Origin: Chrysomallon squamiferum
Taxonomy: Eukaryota > Mollusca > Gastropoda > Neomphalida > Peltospiridae
Assembly: GCA_012295275.1 (NCBI GenBank)
Contig: CM022671.1
Location: 22,878,822 to 22,942,821 of the forward strand
Direction: 5' to 3'
Length of the DNA stretch: 64,000 nt
Below are positions 13,501 to 24,076 of the stretch, piece after piece. Within the stretch, counting starts at the first letter, position 1. Each line of letters starts with the position of its first letter. The notes under the pieces were generated by a model that was given only the letters and a program-made list of their open reading frames with translations, did not search any database and had not been told where the DNA came from. The position numbers and the translations under genes were made by a program.

Positions 13501-15744
13501 AATCGAACTCCTCACTCTTTGAAGTGGGATCAAAACACAGGATATCAAGAGTATCACGAACAAGAACTTTTCATCAAATTTTCAACATTGCGAAAAACTG
13601 TTGTGATCCCCTTAATCGCCACCCTGAGCAAGCACGCATTAGATCTTTAAGAATTGTTAGCATGGGCACTTACAAATGCTTAGTAAATCCTCCAAAGACA
13701 CTAGTGCCAGGAGACAAGTTGTTCAGAAATCAAAGGTCCTGCAGAGGATGGCTTTAGTATGGGTGGTATTACAATGGGAGAATTTGGTGATAACTTGCCA
13801 GACAAACCGCTGGTTGTTGTTTCCCCAGAAAAGGACTTTGATTTGAATTCTATTCTGTTGAGTTTAGGTGAAACTCCTGTCAAACTCCATTCATTAGCAC
13901 ATTCCAGTAAATGAATGAAAGGACAGAAAAAAACTAGCATCAGCTACAGTAACATTAAAATGACATCTTAATGTCTGAATCCTACCCAGAGCGTGTGCAA
14001 ATCTTGATTTTGTCACCCTTTACCATTGAAAAGGACAATGAACTGAAGGAGGAAATAATCCAATTTTATGAAAGTGATGAGAACAGTAGAATGTGTCTGG
14101 GAATGAAGGATACAGTGAGCATTTGAAACAAACATAGTGAGAAGGTTAAGCATCAGAAACACCTAGTTCTCTCAAATTTATGTGAACTTTATGCATACAT
14201 GTAGGCATACAATGTCTTACTCGATGATCAAGAAAGATGGTGATCCCTAGCATCCAGAATTGATCATTCAGGTTTTAGTTAATCAGATGTTAATGGCTGA
14301 AAAGGTGTTATTTTCATGTATGTGCATTTTTTAAATCTATATTGTGGCTAAACAAAAAATATTACACCCAGGAAACTTTTATATGTTTTAGTTAACATGT
14401 GGGAGATTAAATTTCAATAAAGGTCATCTCAAGATCACGTGATCCACACGGTCAATTTCAAGGTCATAGCAAAGGTCAAAAGGTCAAGGTACTCCAGTAT
14501 TTTCCAAACTGAACAAAAATGGCAGATTTGGAATCCTTGTCATTTTGCCTTTCTAACAATACCAATTTTATGAAGATTGGCCCAGTAGTTCCTGAGATAT
14601 GAGGGTTCTAAGGTTGGTGGTCACACCCATTTTTGGCAAAAATCTCAAAATTCCATGGGCCGTATCTCCCACACCACTGGTCTGATTGGGCTAACATTTC
14701 AGATTTGGTGCTGTGGGATCCCAGTCAACAAGTATACCAAGTTTTATAAAAATCTGAGACGGTCGGGTTTAAATTTCTTTTTTTTTTGGGTGATTTGACA
14801 CGGAATGACCCATATACATGTTTAAGAAAGATATATCTTGATATGTATATTATGGCCATAACTACATTGAAGCAAATTGAAGATTTAAAAAAAAAAAATT
14901 AAACAAAGATTTTATTTAAAAAATATATAATATAAATCTATTCTGATAGAAACGATATCCACTGAATTAATTCATTTATGTCTACAGTTACCATTTGAAG
15001 TCTTCTGACATTGTTGTGATGAAAGACATAACTGACTTCAAAGACATCAGACATCAAACAGGTTTATCGAACACCTGATGATTTAAGGCATACAGTGACA
15101 CAGCATCATTTTCACACATTTCAATCTTAACCTAGTTCTTGCCCTGCTGATATGTGTATTTTCATTTAGCCCCCAGACCCTATCGCCCAAATTTTTGTTT
15201 GCCCAGCTCTGCTTGGTGATTAAGTGTTTTTACCTCATTCCAAAAAGAGTCTAGTTACAGCCATGTATATATGCTTCATTTTTTAAAATAAAATGTAAAA
15301 CATGTAAATGTTAAGTTATTGAAAACGTCATTATAAATCAGACAATATTGTTACAATTTATTAACTACCAATTAATTTTGAATGTTCTCTGCTTTTTATT
15401 TTAATCAGTATCATGAATATGTGCAATTATTTGCGAAAAATTAATACGATGATTTAAATGTAGTGACACATTATTTATGTTATAACATTGCGCTAATAGT
15501 TAATTAAAATAAATATGGCCTATTCTCTCTTTTTCCAAAGCCTCAGTTTGATTAACAGGAGAGTAAAGAAGTACTTTTTTTCATTGTGTTTATTTGTTAT
15601 CATACCTACTACACAATCTGGACACCAGCTTTTGCCAGTGGAATCAATGTTTCCACAAAATAGTGCATATATTGTTTTTCCTTTATGTTTTTCTGCTGCA
15701 TTCTTGTAGGCCTCAATCCCTTCAACTTTAACTTCAATAACCAT
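10504..15744 (-). CDS. TXNDC17: thioredoxin domain-containing protein 17 (TRP14)
   Basis: Cytosolic thioredoxin-like disulfide reductase of the TRP14 family, which is reduced by thioredoxin reductase and acts on small disulfides and some signalling proteins. Coding exons, from the start downward, are 15744-15606, 11777-11696, 11438-11357 and 10569-10504. All junctions are GT-AG and phase is continuous, giving 122 aa (human 123). The active site WCPDC is at residues 40-44, the TRP14 signature with Asp between Pro and the second Cys. Other family matches are GKTIYALF, VGDKPYWKD and the SVPTLIK strand. The C-terminus KMLFEE is like human EMLFSED. The start is the first ATG of the conserved N-terminal exon. 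Intron 1 (3.8 kb) contains a complete DNA transposon, which leaves the exons untouched. The gene is head-to-head with TADA2A, 1.1 kb apart. Orthology is secure from the active site, length and collinearity. Confidence 0.93.
11985..14811 (+). mobile_element. DNA transposon with ~620-bp inverted repeats, copy 1
   Basis: The element begins GGGTCATTCCGTGTCAAATC and ends with the exact reverse complement. The outer 24 bases match perfectly. The arms then stay similar for about 620 bp (11985-12605 against about 14178-14811), apart from an A-rich insertion next to the right terminus. ATAT flanks both ends (11981-11984 and 14812-14815), a 4-bp target duplication. The interior carries broken reading frames shared with copy 2, including a CCDP...H...PGDKL segment. 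Relative to copy 2 this copy lacks 22 bp just after the GDKL codons, which removes the downstream Cys pair and shifts the frame. No transposase catalytic core was recognised. A 4-bp duplication is compatible with several superfamilies (for example Sola, Academ, Chapaev, Ginger), so it is left unclassified. It lies in TXNDC17 intron 1. Confidence 0.85.
12399..12668 (+). repeat. duplicated ~67-bp segment at inner end of left arm
   Basis: The stretch starting ACATATAAAAGTTTCCTGGG at about 12399 recurs, diverged, from about 12602 to 12668, at the point where arm symmetry ends. The same duplication is in copy 2 (about 25518 and 25722). Confidence 0.7.
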
Positions 15745-16870
15745 TTTCTAAACAAAAAACAAAAATACAAATATTAAATAATACAACTATACACTTTTTA
15801 TTAAAAATTAACAACAAAACAACAACAACAATAACAACCGTAAGATGTATCATTATCAGACAATAAAAACAATCTGCATTTTTGAATAGCATTTACTGTG
15901 ATTTAGCAAGTATTTTATTTTAAAATAAATGATATTGATAACATGTAAAATTAATTATATTATGATTATCTTTTTCATAATTTCTAATTTTACTTTTTGG
16001 CTTGATGAAATAATCGATATACAAAATTAACAATATATATAGTAATATTATAATATTTAGTATTTACTGATTTAGCATGGTTCAACATTCGTTACATTGG
16101 TTGGTATGATTTACAATTTTACTTATTTAGTGTAATTTATATTTATGATTTTACTATTATTTAATGAATATATAAATATGAATATTATTTGAGATTGTTT
16201 TTGTTTTTTAAATTATTTAAATGATTTGATTTCTTTTTAAAACATACATTCAGAATAATATCAAAATATCAACCCTCAACGCCTTCTCTGGTCCGGTTAT
16301 ACTTATTTCTCAACGCGTTTTCATACATATTACGCTTCACTGATTAAAAGAAATAAAAGTAGTGTCAATATCAGTCTAAAATAAAAGCTAGTTCCGTTTG
16401 ATTGAAAATTCAGTTTATTATCGAAGAAACTCAGCGAGTCAGTGCTGAGCATTTCTGAGTTAATTTACAATTATTCTCAGTCTGTCTTAGTTGACATTTT
16501 ACATTTTAAAAGTAAGCACCTGTTGAAAATTAATGCAAATTTAAAAAGTGCACAGCCATGGTTTTAAAAGTTAATAATTAACAGTTTATTTTATTCTTAT
16601 TATTACTTATGTTATGTTATTATAATTATTATTATAGTTTATACAATATAATAATATATTAACCGAGACAAGGCACTACAAGTAGTAGAATTACAACTAA
16701 TAATGATGATAATAAAACGTTTATAAAATTATTAATTATTAAATTCTTTAATTTATGCTGATTTCATTTAAATGTAAATGTTTCTTTCTTAATTAAATTA
16801 GATATTCTAGCTTTTGGGATACCCGGATAGTATTTGTTTTGTCTTTTGGTTTAGCCTGGAACTCTAAAAC
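15745..16870. promoter_or_regulatory. shared intergenic region between divergent TXNDC17 and TADA2A
   Basis: These 1126 bp separate two start codons pointing outward, so both core promoters presumably lie here. The DNA is AT-rich with no CpG-rich island or clear TATA box that I can assign. The divergent layout is seen; shared regulation is inferred. Confidence 0.4.
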
Positions 16871-19800
16871 ATGGAGGAAAATATTCAGTGTGCAATATGT
16901 TGGTCTGATTTAAGTGAGCCATACATTGAATGCATTCAGTGTCGTCCAAAACAGGTGTATATATGTTTGCACTGTTTTGCCAGAGGTATGCAGACTGAAA
17001 GTCATGAGAACAATCATTCATATGTTGTAGTGGTGAGTATTCACTATTTTGTTATTATTATCATTTACAAATTAAATAGTTATCTTTTGTAATGTATCTG
17101 CAAGTGAAGCTGACAGTAATCAACAATGATGTTGGCATAAATAGATAACATCATGAAAACTTGTTTTTACTGTTATAATTGACAAGAACAAAAAGAGAAA
17201 AAATGAAAATGGCTGCAAACTTGTTTTTCATTATTATTTTTATTTTTTTTTTACACTGTAGAAAAAGGATTTTCCTCTCTTTGAGAACACCTGGACAGCA
17301 AAAGATGAAGAAATGTTATTAAATGCAATAGCTGAATGTGGACTTGGAAACTGGTATTGCCTAAACCATTTTTGATGATTATTAATAATATATTAATTAA
17401 ATTTGAGTTTTATAATATTAAAAAATAATAAGAATAATTCAAAACTGTTATCTTTGAAAAAACTAAAAATGTTTACAGTTTATGGAAAGTTTCAGATATA
17501 TATATATATGTGTATTTAATTATAAATTGTTATGTTATCTTGAAATTGTTATTATATGTATCAGAATGCTCACAGAATATTTTTATTACACAGGAAAGAT
17601 ATTGCCCAGCAAATGCAGAACAAGACAAGCCGGGATTGTGAAAAACATTACAATAAATATTACATTAATAACCCTCACCCTTTGTTACCAGGTTAACATC
17701 TTTGTTCAGAACATTTTTATACTTAACATCCACCATTTGCTATTTGAAAATCAATATATTATTATTATACAGAGAGTGAATAGATATTTTATATTTAATC
17801 ATATTTAATTTTATAAAGTTAAAAAATTCATAAACATGTGATTACTAATTGTTACTTTTAAAAAAAAATTAAATGTTAAAATAAAGAAGTAATAATTATA
17901 ATTAAAACATATATAAAATCTTGATTATTTGGAAAAATCTTTTGCAGGGATCTTATGTTGTGTAAAATCATGCTCATGATGCCATAGCTTATTCTTTTGC
18001 TTTATAATACTAATAAATATGTTTTATTATTTAGAATTTGCTGAAGCAGATATACATAAATATCCAGCACCAATTACTTTTAAATGTAAGTATTTTAAAT
18101 AATTTTTTATAATGCTTTAAAGGAAATTTCATTCTTCTGACCAGAAATAAAGTTCTATAAATAGCTTTGTTTCAGATGTTAAAGAAAAACTAATTATGTG
18201 TTGTATTAATTTTTATGAACATTTTAAGAATGGAATAAATATTTATTCCAAAGCAAGAATTAAAGTAACATTAATAGGTTACTAAAGTAATGCAACTTTA
18301 TTCCTGTGTTTCTTAGAGAAATGGCTGTGCTTGTTTTGTTTTGTTTTTTCTTATTGTTATGTTGTTAAATCTAATATAATTTTATTTCTTGTTACAAGTA
18401 TCAGTTTTGCTTTATATTATTTTTATACAGTAACAGTGTATTATGTATTTGAACAGTGTAATTTCTGAATTTAGGAGCATCACTTTTGCTTTTTGTCATT
18501 TTTGTGCTTGTTAGAACTTTCATAATCATGTTTAATATATCTAGTCTCATAAATAAGGAGTATTAATTGATTTTATTTGTAATGTATTAATTTTATCTTA
18601 CAGTTACAGTTGTGTTTAATATTTCCAGTATCTGAAATAAATAGTATTAATTAATTTTATTTTTATCATATTATCACATAATTACAATTGTTTACTTGTG
18701 TTTACAGTATCTGAAGATCCTCCTCGGCCTCCTGATAACTCAGTTTTGTTCAGCGACATGGCAGGCTACATGGCAGCTAGGGGAGATTTTCTTGTTGAAC
18801 ATGACAACTACTTTGAGATGGAGCTCAACAACATCACTCAGGATGATGATGAAGATGAACTAGATGAAAGTATGTTTCACAGCTCCAAAATTACTATTAA
18901 AAAGTTTCAAACTGAAATGTTTGTCATAAAAGAGAGACAGTCAGACAGTTGATTTCTAATAGCTAACTAAATGAGAAATAAGTCATTAATATTTCAAATA
19001 AAAAAGAGAGTTCTCCCTTGGATGAAATTTACTCATTAAATCTGTGGTCTCACTTTATTCTGTTTATTTTTTTTCAATAAAACATGTTTTGCCTAAAATA
19101 TATTTGTAGATTTTTCCATCCATTTCAGGATTGAAATTTGCTGTACTTGACAGTTATTACTGTTGCCTTAAAGAAAGACAGAGAAGAAAAAGGTTAGTGC
19201 TGTGTTAATTTTTTAATGTATTAAAAACTAACTTCCTATTAACTCAGAGTTTTGGATTATGTCATTTATAATTTATATAATTCTTTGGGATTTTGTCCAT
19301 TTACGACAATATAACATTGAAATTACTATTGTTAATTTGTTCAATATGTATATTTTGCTTGTATTTCCATACATGTGGAAAATCTTACATAGATGCTTTT
19401 TATATTTTGCAGAATAATTCGTGATTATGGATTAATAAACATAAACAAAATATTTGGTAAGTCAAGTATTTTTGCCAGATAATGTATTTGTCAAATCAAC
19501 TATGGATAACATTTTTTTTAATAGATTCTGAAATTGTCTTTTAAGTATAATCTTTTATCAACATTTTATGTATTTATTAAAAATAAAGTTAGATACTCAT
19601 GACATTTTAAACGTTAAAAGGATTTTTATAAAAATTTTAATTTATGTTTTCATTAACATATAAATACAAAGATACTAATTTTGTATTGTTTGTTAAGATT
19701 CTTAAAGAGAAAGTTTTTAATATTTGTTTTTATTTTAGCCCTTAATCGGAGATTTGACAAGACACTTCGGGGATATATTGAGAACCTTTGTGTTTTTACC

Positions 19801-21895
19801 AGACTGATGGAGCCCATGGAATGGGACTTGTTTATTGAATCCCTTCATTGTAAGTGTAATAACCTTGAATAAAGTTTTAAATCACTATAGTTTACTAAAG
19901 AAATAAATGTGTGACTGTTATATAGATCACCTCATAATATAATAAATAAGAACTGCTCTAAGATTTAAATAAATTTGGAAGAAGGAAATTTCAAATGGCC
20001 ATACTTTACTGTTTCAGGTAATTAAATAGTGATGTTTTACATATTCATTAACATAAATTGTGTTGATTTAACATTAAAGTAAATTATTGTTTTAATATGG
20101 GACAAAAAGTTAATACTTTTGATATTTTTCAGTAATGTTCACTGAATATTTATTAACTTGAATCTTCTTTTGTGTCAAGAGAATTGAATAAGTAAAGAAG
20201 ATATTTTGATTTAGATAAATAAAATTAAGATTTTTCTGTAAAACTTGTTATTATTTAAAATTAATAAATAATCAAACAAAAATAACTAAATAAATAATAA
20301 AATAAATCAACAATTTCACAAACAAACAAATATCTGGATTAAAAATATTTACTGTCATTGTATTTGAATGCAAAGGTTCATATATAACAGTTGTAATATT
20401 TTATTTTTTATTTTCAGATGAACAGGAGATAAAAAATGAACTGCGACACCTGCAGTCTTACAGAAGAAATGGCCTGACGAAACTTCGTCACATCAAAACA
20501 TTTGTACCACTCAAATCAAGACGAGAAGTCTGCAAACGACAGAGACATCTTCTGTCTGACCTCCTCAGTCACATTGAGGTGAGTTTTATTTTAAAATGTA
20601 AACAATAATAAAAACTACTTTTAATTACAAAATTCAAAATAAGTTTATAACTTTAGATTACCATTTCGGAACAATTACATAAATAATTATTTGAACATTG
20701 CTTGTTATTATTAATATTTTGTATTATAATAATTCAAAAGAGAATTTTGTGGATAGGTTTTACGGGGACTTTTTGCACAGTTTAAACCACTATATTATTT
20801 AAAAAGTACATTGTGTGCACACATTATCAGGAACATTTTAATTTTTAAATATAAAATGCACATTTTATAGATAGACATATAGATGTGACAGCATATATAT
20901 ATATATATGTATAGGTCTACAGGTACATGTACACACACATACACACATACATATATACATACATACTGTTATATGTTTTGTTATTTCAGGATGAAGTAGC
21001 TTGTACCAACTGGCTACAGAGACAAGTAGTTATTGAAAAAGCTGCCAAAGGCCTACCTATACCTTTACCTTCAGCACGTTAGTAAACTTCTTTTTTAATC
21101 ACATTATGAGATATTGATTTACTGTTTTTTGTAATAAGTTGTATGATTTAAAAATATGCTGATTTGTTGGATTATTTTTTTAGAAAAATACTTTTTAAAC
21201 TTTATCCTCTTATACCTTAATTGGTAACTATGGACAGTAATGTTAATAGTTTACATACTACAATACTGAACAGATGCTGTATTAAATTCCACATGAATGT
21301 AATGATTTTATTGTGTGTTTAATTTCAGCAAGAAGATCTGCACCACCTCTTGATATTGTTGGACTTCCAGGTTATGAGAAACTTAATCCAAGAGAAAGAA
21401 ATGTAAGTTAATGATTCAAGTGAAAAATATTTTCTTTATCTCCAAATTTAAATATGTTCAGTATCAAAAAAACTACACAAAAAAAAAAAAAAAACAAAAA
21501 CAAAAAAACAGAAGTCACAAAAAATTTAAAAAATAATTTAAAAAGTACCTTAATAAAACCATATCAAAGTCATAATTTTGAAAATAAAAGATTATGAAAA
21601 AATTATTTTTAATTCTTTTATTCAACACATACTTTAATATACATGATTTTTATATATATCTTATTGTTTTCATTAACTATAATTGTATTATTTCCTTTTT
21701 CAGTTATGTGCTGTGGTTCGTCTCATACCTGAAGCATTCATAGAGTTTCGTGATCTCCTTATCAGTGAATGTAAAAAATTTGGATGTCTCAAACTTGCTC
21801 AAGCAAGGACATTGGTGAAAATTGATGTCAATAAGACTAGAAAGTTGTATGACTTTCTTGTCACTGAAGGGAAGATTAATAAAGACCCTTTCTGA
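16871..21895 (+). CDS. TADA2A: transcriptional adapter 2-alpha (ADA2A)
   Basis: Adaptor subunit of nuclear GCN5/PCAF histone acetyltransferase complexes; in vertebrates the A paralogue belongs to ATAC. Exons: 16871-17032, 17262-17353, 17594-17691, 18035-18085, 18708-18869, 19129-19192, 19413-19456, 19739-19849, 20418-20578, 20990-21077, 21329-21402, 21704-21895. Phase is continuous, giving 432 aa (human 443). Domains in order: ZZ zinc finger with ligands C7, C10, C21, C24, C32, C35, H45, H49; SANT/Myb domain (DFPLFENTWTAKDEE, then CEKHYNKYYINNP); the DPPRP and DMAGYMAAR motifs; the basic LKERQRRKRIIRDYGLIN segment; and a C-terminal SWIRM domain ending ARTLVKIDVNKTRKLYDFL. These match ADA2A better than ADA2B, which lacks the RRSAPPL-SWIRM arrangement in this form. 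The N-terminus is shorter than human because the ATG sits just ahead of the ZZ finger. No breaks were seen. Confidence 0.95.
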
Positions 21896-22530
21896 AATTG
21901 TTGTTAGATTATTATTATTATTTTTTTTTTTCATAAATATGTATGTGGATATATGGAATCCTTTAGGAATTTTGACTGGTGAATCAAAACACCATCTGCA
22001 TTTTTGATAAAACAATTCCTATTTATGAATGTAATCAGATACTTATTTATGTACCAAACTGTCAATATAAATATGTCAGTGAAAGAATTAAACAGATAGT
22101 GCAATATGAGTATTAATTATTCCTAAAGAAATAAAAATAAAAATAAACAGACTGGATGAGAGAGAGAAAAAAATACTGTAACAGTTTCAGTGTTGGGGAT
22201 GGTTAGCACTTGCATGTATTACTATCTGGGGAAAACTGAAGTGCTGTAGAAAGTTTTTCAATAAATTAATTATTACCATATGATTATTTTATTATTTATT
22301 ACATACAGTAATTTAGAAATTATATAATACATACATATATATATATATTTTACTGTAACATATTTCAAAAATTCAGTTGATTACAAAATGGCATATTGGT
22401 TGAATTGTAATAAATCTGTATATTAATATAAAAAAATAATAAAACAAAAATTAACAACTAATAAATAAAATAAATAAATATATATTTAATATACACACAG
22501 ACACATACAAAGATACATATATACATACAT

Positions 22531-22564
<34 letters not shown>

Positions 22565-22768
22565 ATGTGTTTGGATGTATTTGAAATACGAAGAAATAAT
22601 ATTACAATTCAACGACTTTATTAGACAACTACATTTTACAGATGTTGAATTATGTGGTTAGTTTTTAAGCTCAAATAATCCTTGCATGCTCCTGCTCTAC
22701 TGACCTAGTCATTAAACATACTCTTGTATTAGAGTGACTTCCCTTAGGTAAAAGAACAACATACTCAC
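21896..22768. other. TADA2A-THOC6 intergenic spacer
   Basis: AT-rich spacer with TA and ATAC microsatellites (22320-22350, 22490-22570). No coding signal was seen. Likely TADA2A 3' UTR on the left and THOC6 promoter on the right. Confidence 0.5.
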
Positions 22769-22783
22769 ATGGCGGGGATCTGA
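22769..22783 (+). promoter_or_regulatory. 4-codon upstream ORF in the THOC6 leader
   Basis: ATGGCGGGGATCTGA encodes M-A-G-I-stop and ends 35 bp before the THOC6 start codon. The same ACATGGCGG also resembles the YY1 core seen in many animal housekeeping promoters, so it could be a promoter site instead of a translated uORF. Confidence 0.3.
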
Positions 22784-22818
22784 AAAAGAAGAGTCCGTTT
22801 TGATCAGCTTTTTAGAAA

Positions 22819-22969
22819 ATGGCTCAGGTTAAATCACTTTGTTAATATTATTACTTTTTTTAATGAAAACATACTGCTATGACAATCATAAATTGGTTTA
22901 ATCAAAACCTGAAATTTATTTATTTAACACACGGAAAAATGAGACTTCAGTCAAGTCGATGACGCTTTG

Positions 22970-23035
<66 letters not shown>

Positions 23036-23058
23036 TTTGTTGTGATTCTACAAAATTA

Positions 23059-23093
<35 letters not shown>

Positions 23094-23283
23094 TCTTAAT
23101 CTATTTTTAACCTTCTAGATTTACTATGTAATGACTACCGTCATATTATGATATTAGACGTACAATGACTTACGACTTATGTTGTTGATTCAATGATAGT
23201 AACATAATTCTGACATTATAAGAAGTACATGAATTTAATATCGTTGTTAGGAATGTACTGGCGAAATGATATGCATGAAAGGA

Positions 23284-23315
<32 letters not shown>

Positions 23316-24040
23316 AATGTAAAATTGAATAAAACTGGCCATTATAATGCATTCCAAATATTTGAAATAGTGCTGGGTGCAAATAATGGTATTTTGTCCT
23401 ATGCTTTATCATAGCAAGATTTCAGAAATATCTAGAATTTAATGTATTTACAGGACAGATGTCAGCAGGTTCGTCAGCTTCTTCACACTACTGTATTTGC
23501 CCAGAGTTTTTCACCCTGTGGCAAATATTTGGCAGCTGCAAATAATTATGGTCAGATTGCCATATTCAGGTGAGCCATTTTTCTTTTCTTTACCATTGAT
23601 GCCAGTCATTAATCAAATAAAAAATAAAAAACCCCAGATATTTTATATTCCATTATTAAAGTTTAAGATTACATTTAATATTACTCTATTAGTTTTATTA
23701 AACCTTTAGGAGTAGGTTTACATATGATCAATACTTCTAGACTGTTACAGATGAAAGAACAGAAATATTAAATCTGTGCTAAAGAAATAATTCCAGAAGT
23801 AAAAATGAATATAAATTCTCTTATTATTTTTAGTTTTTAATTTTTCTGTAATTGACTTAATAAAATAATTGAGTCATAAAACTGCATATTGATTATTTGT
23901 ATTTACTATTATTATTATAAGTGATATTATTATTTTATTATTATTTATATTATAACTATTTTAATTATTAATTATTTAATTATTATAGCTTTTGTTGTTG
24001 CTTTTATTATTATTATTATTATTATTAGTAGTAGTATTAC

Positions 24041-24076
<36 letters not shown>

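Noticed and set aside
14980-15240. Unique-looking stretch between transposon copy 1 and TXNDC17 exon 1, considered as an extra exon
   Set aside because: TXNDC17 is complete without it and no frame of useful length with splice sites was found.
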